This document shows, piece after piece, positions 32,922 to 38,800 of a DNA stretch of 38,800 nucleotides. The DNA comes from Chitinivibrio alkaliphilus ACht1 (lineage in GTDB: Bacteria > Fibrobacterota > Chitinivibrionia > Chitinivibrionales > Chitinivibrionaceae), in the NCBI RefSeq assembly GCF_000474745.1, contig NZ_ASJR01000019.1, forward strand, positions 1 to 38,800. The letters are read 5' to 3'. The position numbers and the translations under genes were made by a program. The first letter of the stretch is position 1. Each line of letters starts with the position of its first letter. Below the pieces are notes generated by a model, which made no database searches, was not told where the DNA came from, and was given only the letters and a program-made list of their open reading frames with translations.

Positions 32922-34214
32922 ATGAATGACCAAGCAGCACAGTTAAACACGACCATACGCCAGGAGAGGGAGAGTGTGTATACCCTTCTATCGGAACGAG
33001 GGCGTAACAGTTTTTTTCCCACCGGGGGCATTCTTGCGCAAGGGGCAGAAGCCGCATCATGCGAACTCAATGCAACCATTGGGGTTGCCTTGGAAGATAG
33101 CATGGAAGCAGCATCCCTTGCTCCCCTGCGGGAGATGATATCTCTTCCGCCCGATCAGGCGTTTAAATATGCCTCCAGTTATGGAATTCCCGCCTTACGG
33201 GAGCAGTGGAAACAGATGCTGTATGAAAAAAACCCAACCCTTGTTGAAAAAGCCACATCGACACCTGTAGTCACCAGTGCTCTTACCCATGGAATAAGTA
33301 CGGCTACAAACCTCTTTCTAAATTCACAAGACCGCCTTATCTGTCCACACTACTATTGGGGCAACTACAATCTGGTGTTACAAAATGGGAGCGGCGCATC
33401 TCTTGATCTCTACGATACATTTCATGAGGGTGGATATAACATATCCGGCCTTCGCGAGAAACTGTGTGCAGAACCACCGGGGAAAAAGGCGCTCATCCTC
33501 AATTTTCCCAATAACCCCACAGGGTATACGGTTACGCAAGAAGAAGCCTATGCTCTTCGCGACATGCTTGTTGAAATGGCCGAAGCGGGAAACACTCTGG
33601 TTGTATTTATTGATGATGCCTATTTCGGCCTTGTTTTCAAAGACGGCGTATATGAAGAATCACTCTTTGCGCTTCTTGCAGATGCCCATGAAAATATTCT
33701 TGCCGTGAAGATAGACGGCCCAACAAAAGAGGATTATGTCTGGGGTTTTCGCATTGGCTTTATAACCTATGGTACACGGGGCGGAACCCCCCAGCTCTAC
33801 GAAGCCCTTGAGTCTAAAACGGCCGGATTCATCCGCGGAACCATCTCAAATGCCTCTGGGGTAAGTCAACACCTGTTGCTATCGTGCTATCGTTCAGAAC
33901 AATACCGCGCAGAAAAGGCGAAGAAATTTGCACTTCTCAAAGAACGGTTTGACACCGTGCGAAAGATTCTGGAAACACATCCAGAATATGCTGAAGAATT
34001 TACGGCCTTACCGTATAACTCAGGATACTTTATGTGTGTTGCCCTTCGTGCAGGGTGCAGTGCAGAAACGGTTCGGCGCCATCTTGTTACCAAATACAGC
34101 GTCGGTCTTATTGCCACCGGAGGAATCTTACGGGTTGCCTTCTCATCCACACCGAAAGACCGTTTACCCGATCTCTTCGCGGCACTCTACAAGGCCTGTA
34201 AAGAGGTCAAATGA
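32922..34214 (+). CDS. Class I/II PLP-dependent aminotransferase
   Basis: The 430-residue protein belongs to fold type I. Key segments are SYGIPALREQWKQML (about 85-99) and LILNFPNNPTGYTVTQEEAY (Asn of the NNPTG loop, about 197). VVFIDDAYFGLVF (Asp and Tyr pairing with the PLP ring, about 227-239) and DGPTKEDYVWGFRIGF follow, where K269 is the likely Schiff-base lysine. The substrate is uncertain; relatives act on aspartate or aromatic amino acids. GGAGAAG precedes the ATG. It overlaps the next gene by four bases (ATGA), so the pair is co-translated. Confidence 0.9.
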   Translation: MNDQAAQLNTTIRQERESVYTLLSERGRNSFFPTGGILAQGAEAASCELNATIGVALEDSMEAASLAPLREMISLPPDQAFKYASSYGIPALREQWKQMLYEKNPTLVEKATSTPVVTSALTHGISTATNLFLNSQDRLICPHYYWGNYNLVLQNGSGASLDLYDTFHEGGYNISGLREKLCAEPPGKKALILNFPNNPTGYTVTQEEAYALRDMLVEMAEAGNTLVVFIDDAYFGLVFKDGVYEESLFALLADAHENILAVKIDGPTKEDYVWGFRIGFITYGTRGGTPQLYEALESKTAGFIRGTISNASGVSQHLLLSCYRSEQYRAEKAKKFALLKERFDTVRKILETHPEYAEEFTALPYNSGYFMCVALRAGCSAETVRRHLVTKYSVGLIATGGILRVAFSSTPKDRLPDLFAALYKACKEVK

Positions 34215-34849
34215 CATCGGTACAAGCAGTTATCTTTGATTTCGACGGCACTCTCTACGCAATGAAGGGAGTGTATAAGCTGATCTTTGCAGCATTTTGT
34301 TTTCCCCGGGTTGCCTATCTTCCACGGTATATGCGCATTCGACAGCAGTTTATTGGAGATGATTTTGGCTCACGGGAAGCCATGGAAGCTGCTTTCTGTG
34401 AAGCCTTTTTAAAGCAATACGGCGTTGAAGATGCTTCCTACTGGATAAAGAACAGTTTCTCCACATCCTTTATTCGGACACTTCGCTTTATGCGAAACCG
34501 TCCCGAATATGAAACAATCCTGCCAGCACTGCGGAAAAAGGGGATTAGAACAGTTCTTTTTTCAGATTTTGGACTTATTGAGTCGCGGCTTCGTGCCCTT
34601 GGACTTCAACCGGAACTCTTTGATCATATACTATCTGCTGAAGACTTAGGTGCCTTAAAACCAGCACCGCGCGCCTTTCAAACTATCCGTAAACGTCTTC
34701 AGCTCCCCGCCAAAAACATTCTTGTGGTGGGTGATCGTCTTGACACAGACGGGGCAGCAGCACAACAGGAGGGCATGCCCTTTCTGCAGGTGCGGGGCAA
34801 AGACAACCGAAACTGGGATGCCCTTGCAAGGAGGTTGGCAGCGCTGTAA
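34211..34849 (+). CDS. HAD-superfamily hydrolase (phosphatase type)
   Basis: The 212 residues show all HAD motifs: FDFDGTLYA (nucleophile D10 and D12), TVLFSDFG (motif II), ALKPAPRAF (motif III Lys) and VVGDRLDTDGAAAQ (motif IV). A helical cap (about 20-95) places it with subclass I phosphoglycolate-phosphatase-like enzymes. Substrate is unknown. The start ATG overlaps the aminotransferase stop, suggesting a shared pathway or simply shared expression. Confidence 0.9.
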   Translation: MTSVQAVIFDFDGTLYAMKGVYKLIFAAFCFPRVAYLPRYMRIRQQFIGDDFGSREAMEAAFCEAFLKQYGVEDASYWIKNSFSTSFIRTLRFMRNRPEYETILPALRKKGIRTVLFSDFGLIESRLRALGLQPELFDHILSAEDLGALKPAPRAFQTIRKRLQLPAKNILVVGDRLDTDGAAAQQEGMPFLQVRGKDNRNWDALARRLAAL

Positions 34850-34871
34850 CACACAACGAAGGGAGTACGTG

Positions 34872-36422
34872 GTGTTTCTCATCGCTTTTTATATTGTGGT
34901 GTTCCTTGGTACGGCCGAGGCACAGCTTCGTATTACGGAACTAGAACGAAACCCCGTGGGGAGGGCCGACGCACTTCCCGGAGGACGGTCGAATAAGTAT
35001 ATTGCCTGTATCCATATGGGTAGTGATACGATCTGGACAAGGGACCTGCGCCTCTCAACCAACCGTGAAGATGCTGGGGTGATTCCTCTTTCCTGTGATC
35101 CTCGTCTTCCTAACACGAGTGTATGTGATCGTCCCTTTCTTCTGCCCGGTGATCAGGCGCTCATTCTAGATCCTAATTACCTTTCACCGGAAAACAGCCT
35201 TCCCTATGAGATTCCCGAAGGCACCATTCTTCTTACCACGGAGCGAAGGGGGGTATTTACCGATTTGACTCAGCGGGCGGGGTGTGCTCTCATTCATAGA
35301 GATACTCTTGTTGATGTGGTAGCAGATCGGCCCATGATCGAGTACGACACCTTGGAACGCTTTACCTACGAATCACCCTACGGCGGGGAGAACGATCATG
35401 AGGCGCTTGTACGCATACACCTCTTTGGCCCACGGAAATATCGCCCCATGGAGCGTCGCCTGGGACAGCCTGATCACTATGACGGAAAGATACTCCGAGA
35501 ATACCACTATGCAAAAAAGAATGAAGAAGAGATCCTCCTACACATGTACATGCATAATTTTAAAAACCGCCCCATTGATCTCCAATATACATCCGAAAGG
35601 GGGCGCTCCACGGAGATTACCCTCGCACCGCAGAAGCACAAGGAAGTCTCCCTTTCTCTCACTACCACAGAAGCCACGCGGACCGTCCATGGGCCGGGAT
35701 GGGTTGACACCCTGGATATCTCCTCCTGCTGGATACCCCCAAAATCTGTCTACATAAGTGAGGTTTCTCCCCGACAAGACCCCAACTGGATAGAAATACA
35801 CAATCGGGGAAGCACCCCCGTACGGTATGATACGTGGCGCCTCCAAGGAAGACGAGACACGCTCTTGTTTCCCCCCGGAATACTTCCCGCTAAGGCATTC
35901 CTCCTTATCAGCAAGGATGAACTCCCACTCTCTTTGGAGCATGTAGAAGAGGGAATTCTCTATAATTTAGGCCATTACAGTGATACTCTCATTCTTGATA
36001 TGGGAGAGGCCGGCCGCGACACGATTTCCTGGAGTCATGAAAATCTGCCGGGGTGGACACGGGAAAGTGTGCATCGGATACACCCGGACAGTGGAGTGGT
36101 ACTTGGCCCACCAACACCGGGTGGGCAAGTACGCCCGCAAGAAGATACGGGATTTCATGTATACCCGTCGGTGTTTACACCAAAAAAAGAAACGGCACGG
36201 CGCCTGAATATTTCTTTAGAAGGGGCGTCTCACCACACGGGGACAGGGGATATTTATCGCCTTGACGGCACACGGGTATACTCCTTTTCCCTCAGAGGGG
36301 GCGATCGCCTTGAATGGGATGGTCGTGATCTAAGCGGACGATCAGTACCGGCAGGTCCCCTTATTATTATTTTTAAAACGGAGGATGCGCAATGGCGGCG
36401 GGAAGCAGTTCTCTGGCGATAG
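34872..36422 (+). CDS. Secreted lamin-tail-domain protein with FlgD-like C-terminal domain
   Basis: About 516 residues from GTG 34872 (AGGGAG upstream; GTG 34869 is an equal alternative). A signal peptide VFLIAFYIVVFLGTAEA ends before QLRITELE. The first part (about 18-140) looks like a lamin-tail fold. A clear lamin-tail domain follows at about 293-380: YISEVSPRQDPNWIEIHNRG, then RYDTWRLQG. The last 70 residues (LNISLEGASHHTGTGDIYRL, then LEWDGRDLSGRSVPAGPL) form a FlgD-type immunoglobulin-like domain, common on sorted surface proteins. I infer a surface or extracellular location. The barrel gene overlaps its end by 31 bases. Confidence 0.82.
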   Translation: MFLIAFYIVVFLGTAEAQLRITELERNPVGRADALPGGRSNKYIACIHMGSDTIWTRDLRLSTNREDAGVIPLSCDPRLPNTSVCDRPFLLPGDQALILDPNYLSPENSLPYEIPEGTILLTTERRGVFTDLTQRAGCALIHRDTLVDVVADRPMIEYDTLERFTYESPYGGENDHEALVRIHLFGPRKYRPMERRLGQPDHYDGKILREYHYAKKNEEEILLHMYMHNFKNRPIDLQYTSERGRSTEITLAPQKHKEVSLSLTTTEATRTVHGPGWVDTLDISSCWIPPKSVYISEVSPRQDPNWIEIHNRGSTPVRYDTWRLQGRRDTLLFPPGILPAKAFLLISKDELPLSLEHVEEGILYNLGHYSDTLILDMGEAGRDTISWSHENLPGWTRESVHRIHPDSGVVLGPPTPGGQVRPQEDTGFHVYPSVFTPKKETARRLNISLEGASHHTGTGDIYRLDGTRVYSFSLRGGDRLEWDGRDLSGRSVPAGPLIIIFKTEDAQWRREAVLWR

Positions 36423-37198
36423 GGATCTTCTTTAGCCTGGTTATACAGGCCATGGCCCATGCACCGGTTCGTCCAGGCTTTGACGGGTTTTCCGGAGGAG
36501 CAGGCTCCCTGGTTCCCTCTGCCTTTGCCCACCCTGCAACCATATCGGCAAAGGGGCATCTCTTTGAAATACACACCCTTTCTCTGTATGAGTATACCTT
36601 GGGAAGTGAAACATCTCTGGGAGTCCATGGAGTGGGGTATTTCCACGGAGGAACCTTCTGGACTGGTGGGGTGGGAGGCACCGTTCTACACGCCTTTAGT
36701 CTCTATCGAAACACCGTGATAGAACTATCCGGAGGAATTCGGGCGGGAAATAACCATCTCTCCCTTCGCATGAGTCACTCCTTTGCTGATGTAGAGTTTG
36801 ATCAAACCTATGACATGCACCTTTCGGGGCTCTATGCACGCCATGGAGAGCACCACATCCTCTTTGCAGGAGGTACGGTTGAACAGGTACTGGAAACGCG
36901 CAATCATCGTGCATATACACTGCAGGGAGGAGCAACCATACGGGAGGGGCCCGTGGGAACACAAAGTGCAGTGCTGACATATCAAGAATTACGGAACCAT
37001 CTGATGGTAGATCTATACCAAGTATTCCCGTTCAACAGCCATGTGCACCTGCTCTGTGGGGTGCGTTCCGATCCGGCCATGGTTTTTCTTGGAATTGTGG
37101 TACAAGCCTCTTCGCACTCCGCAGGAATACTGCAGTTTTTTCATGGTGATTTGGGGTGGTCCCGATCAGCCGCATATCAATATCATCGTCGGGAATAG
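36392..37198 (+). CDS. Outer-membrane beta-barrel protein (PorV/PorQ-like), C-terminus possibly frameshifted
   Basis: The 268-residue protein starts at ATG 36392 with GGAGG 7 bases upstream, inside the end of the lamin-tail gene. A signal peptide (IFFSLVIQAMA) is followed by GFDGFSGGAGSLVPSAFAHP, a PorV/FadL-like opening, and many alternating strands (HTLSLYEYTLGS, TVIELSGGIRAG, HHILFAGGTVEQV). As written the end is charged (AAYQYHRRE). Shifting one base near 37155-37165 instead gives HINIIVGNRILGITIGFHFF to a stop at 37256, two convincing barrel strands. The real gene may therefore end at 37256. The context suggests it works with the lamin-tail protein at the surface. Confidence 0.65.
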   Translation: MAAGSSSLAIGIFFSLVIQAMAHAPVRPGFDGFSGGAGSLVPSAFAHPATISAKGHLFEIHTLSLYEYTLGSETSLGVHGVGYFHGGTFWTGGVGGTVLHAFSLYRNTVIELSGGIRAGNNHLSLRMSHSFADVEFDQTYDMHLSGLYARHGEHHILFAGGTVEQVLETRNHRAYTLQGGATIREGPVGTQSAVLTYQELRNHLMVDLYQVFPFNSHVHLLCGVRSDPAMVFLGIVVQASSHSAGILQFFHGDLGWSRSAAYQYHRRE

Positions 37199-37490
37199 AA
37201 TCTTGGGCATCACAATCGGCTTCCACTTTTTCTACAAAGCGTACGAGCACAACTAACATTGCGAAGGAACCTTGATATGGCCAAATGATACATATGCACA
37301 GAGAAAATAGAAGAATTGTATCTCTTTGCTGATGGTATGAAAACGATCATACTCTTACCACACTGTGGGATATAAACACCCATAGGTATAGTTTGGAGGA
37401 TTTCTACAGTATCAATTGTCGGTAGGTAATTTATCATTTACAGTTGACATTATTGAGATGATATGATAGAGTGAAAAACAATTTAAAAGG
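37199..37490. other. AT-rich intergenic region
   Basis: About 290 bases. The first 58 may be coding if the barrel gene is frameshifted. The rest has no credible gene. A TTGACA (37444-37449) precedes the next gene, with only a weak -10 (TAGAGT) at 17-base spacing or TATGAT at 12. Confidence 0.4.
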
Positions 37491-38231
37491 ATGTATTCGC
37501 ACATGTCTCTACAGAGTATTTTTTCAGCTGTTATACTTATGGTTCATGTGTTTACCGTGCATGCATGGGGAGTATCATACACCCGGGAAGAATCGCGTTT
37601 TATTGATACGGTTGGCACTGTTTATTTATGTGTCGATCCGTATTGGGAGCCCTATGAACTATTACATGAGGATGGCTCCTTTACGGGTATCGCCGCTGAT
37701 CTGATAGACCGTATTTCCCAGAGAACAGGGATAGAATTTGAGATTGTTCCAACAGAAAATTGGAGTGAGTCCCTGGAATATATGCGTAATGGTAAATGCG
37801 ATGTCCTCGCCTTTCTCAATTACACAGAAGAACGTGCACAATGGATGAATTTTACTGAGTCGTATTATACCACTCAGAACGTCTTCGTAACCCGTTCTGA
37901 GCACCCTGATATTCACGATCTGAATGATTTCACCTCAATACGGGCAGTGCTTCCTGAGGGCACGAGTATAGAGGAACGGTTTCGACGGGAATACCCCCAT
38001 GTTGAGATTATACTGGTGGAAACGGAGGTAGAAACCTTCGAAGCCGTACACGCAGGCAAAGCCGATTTCACCTTTCGTTCACTTCCCGTTGCAGCCTTTC
38101 TTATACGTAATGAGGGCTGGTTTTCTCTGAAGGTAGCAGGAACATTAGAGGGGTATGATAATAACTTTCGTATGGGGTGTGCACCGGATCTTCCCCTATT
38201 GCCTATGATACTTAATAAGGGTATAGTCTAA
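37491..38231 (+). CDS. Periplasmic solute-binding-like (SBP_bac_3) domain protein, apparently truncated
   Basis: The 246-residue product has a signal-like N-terminus (SIFSAVILMVHVFTVHAWG) and one family-3 solute-binding domain. Its landmarks are VYLCVDPYWEPYELLHEDGS, FTGIAADLIDRISQRTG, GKCDVLAFLNYTEERAQWMN and NNFRMGCAPDLPLLPMILNK. Domains of this sort usually sit at the front of membrane sensor kinases or cyclase proteins and continue after LNK with another helix, a membrane span and an output domain. Here the frame stops after LNKGIV, so the output part is missing. A free short binding protein is possible, but with the IS end 440 bases away I favour a remnant. ATG 37503 is an alternative start. 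Confidence 0.7.
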   Translation: MYSHMSLQSIFSAVILMVHVFTVHAWGVSYTREESRFIDTVGTVYLCVDPYWEPYELLHEDGSFTGIAADLIDRISQRTGIEFEIVPTENWSESLEYMRNGKCDVLAFLNYTEERAQWMNFTESYYTTQNVFVTRSEHPDIHDLNDFTSIRAVLPEGTSIEERFRREYPHVEIILVETEVETFEAVHAGKADFTFRSLPVAAFLIRNEGWFSLKVAGTLEGYDNNFRMGCAPDLPLLPMILNKGIV

Positions 38232-38289
38232 AGATTCTTATATTCTGAAATGTGAAACCAATAAAAACAGACTCGTTATTGCAATATAA

Positions 38290-38661
38290 CTATAAGTTAT
38301 TAAATTTCCTTAACATTGATTCATATTCATCCTTAAACCTCACACTGCGAAAACTCCAAACAACGTTAGAATTACCGTGCCATCGAAGATTAATTCTAAA
38401 ATCATCACAATCTTTTAGTTTGTTTATGAGCCAAGTTGGATGTTTTACATACAATTCTTTACTACCTGTCTCTTGAATGAGTGTTAAAACCTCCTTTACG
38501 CCATCTATATAGACATTGGCTTTTATAACACCATATCCACCTCTTTTAAGATCTTTCCCAACAATATTTGGACTTTCACTAAAATTAATATAGGCCCATG
38601 TACTATTTTCTCCTTTCACTACAACAATAGAGGCCTCCGTTCCGGTATAAGGAAAATCCAT
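38290..38661 (-). CDS. Hypothetical protein, likely 5'-truncated by an insertion sequence
   Basis: The open frame gives 123 residues from ATG 38659-38661 (MDFPYTGTEASIVVVKGENS ... FKDEYESMLRKFNNL). It looks beta-rich with a closing helix and is clearly AT-richer than the genes to its left. The frame stays open into the terminal sequence of the IS at 38669, and no ribosome site precedes the ATG. The visible part is therefore probably the C-terminal piece of a longer, possibly exported protein. I do not recognise the family with any certainty. Confidence 0.5.
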   Translation of the reverse strand: MDFPYTGTEASIVVVKGENSTWAYINFSESPNIVGKDLKRGGYGVIKANVYIDGVKEVLTLIQETGSKELYVKHPTWLINKLKDCDDFRINLRWHGNSNVVWSFRSVRFKDEYESMLRKFNNL

Positions 38662-38668
38662 TGATTCT

Positions 38669-38800
38669 GGACCTGCCCGGAAAAAGTATATAGAGAGTTA
38701 AGCCATACATTCTGGTTTTCCACTAAAATATATCTGTTCCATTTGATCCGGCGTCTTCCATCCATTCGCTGAATGTTTTCTAACCCGATTATAGTAATGT
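38669..38800 (-). mobile_element. End of an IS3-family insertion sequence with the transposase C-terminus
   Basis: On the minus strand from the window edge the frame reads HYYNRVRKHSANGWKTPDQM, then EQIYFSGKPECMAN. This is the standard end of the IS3-family rve transposase (YN-x-x-R-x-H-S-x-x-G-x-x-TP). The element end is probably TGGACCTGCCCGG at 38669 onward; IS3-family termini begin with TG, and IS2-like ends look similar. The transposase frame would run past this end to a TAG at 38619-38621 if no stop precedes it. The other end and the catalytic domain lie beyond the window. Confidence 0.75.

Noticed and set aside
37032-37259. 75-codon minus-strand frame opposite the barrel gene
   Set aside because: It is the shadow of the barrel's plus-strand frames and has no start signal.
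1-38800. CRISPR arrays, prophage genes, toxin-antitoxin pairs
   Set aside because: No regularly spaced repeats, phage structural genes or convincing toxin-antitoxin pair were seen; the only mobile element is the IS end at the right edge.

Overview
The window is about 38.8 kb of a chromosome from a Gram-negative bacterium. Outer-membrane-type proteins, bactofilin, a hybrid-cluster protein and a type III glutamine synthetase suggest an anaerobe or microaerophile outside the classical Proteobacteria. A Fibrobacterota / Chitinivibrionia-like host is my guess from gene content, not something the sequence proves. Most genes have moderate GC. Two blocks look AT-richer by eye (about 2.3-5.2 kb and 37.3-38.8 kb) and behave as accessory DNA. 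The standard code applies, because TGA ends many intact genes.

Left part (1-6.9 kb): purK-purE and a partial membrane protein lie on the minus strand. An accessory minus-strand block follows: a DUF4282 membrane protein, a TetR regulator with a 31-bp operator-like dyad at its start, a secreted amidohydrolase, and a voltage-gated K+ channel. All but the amidohydrolase are broken. aroC follows on the plus strand, with a clear promoter and terminator.

Middle part (6.9-24.6 kb): aconitase, a NifA-type sigma54 activator and type III glutamine synthetase form a carbon/nitrogen module. The glnN promoter is a full-match -24/-12 sigma54 site preceded by two identical-core dyads. Then come a membrane-anchored glycerophosphodiesterase, the NAD(P)HX repair enzyme, a damaged trkA-trkH pair and an MFS transporter. 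A cupin-hcp-ferredoxin operon follows, with an HcpR/FNR-like palindrome in front and a terminator behind.

Right part (24.6-38.8 kb): this is an origin-type cluster, mnmG-rsmG-parA-parB, with two perfect parS sites flanking mnmG. It runs on into an M23 peptidase, a bactofilin, hom and thrC. An aminotransferase, a HAD hydrolase, a lamin-tail surface protein and an outer-membrane barrel come next. The right edge is low-GC and eroded: a truncated solute-binding sensor, a gene fragment, and the end of an IS3-family element.

Two points deserve most attention. First, all three K+ transport genes here (channel, trkH, trkA) carry disabling lesions, while roughly 30 kb of other genes are clean. Second, four loci close together (channel, TetR, DUF4282, start of acnA) each need the same -1 shift at or next to a run of six to eight identical bases. 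This could be undercalled sequence, decay, or slippage-dependent expression. The acnA-activator-glnN arrangement with its complete sigma54 control region is the best-supported regulatory system in the window.
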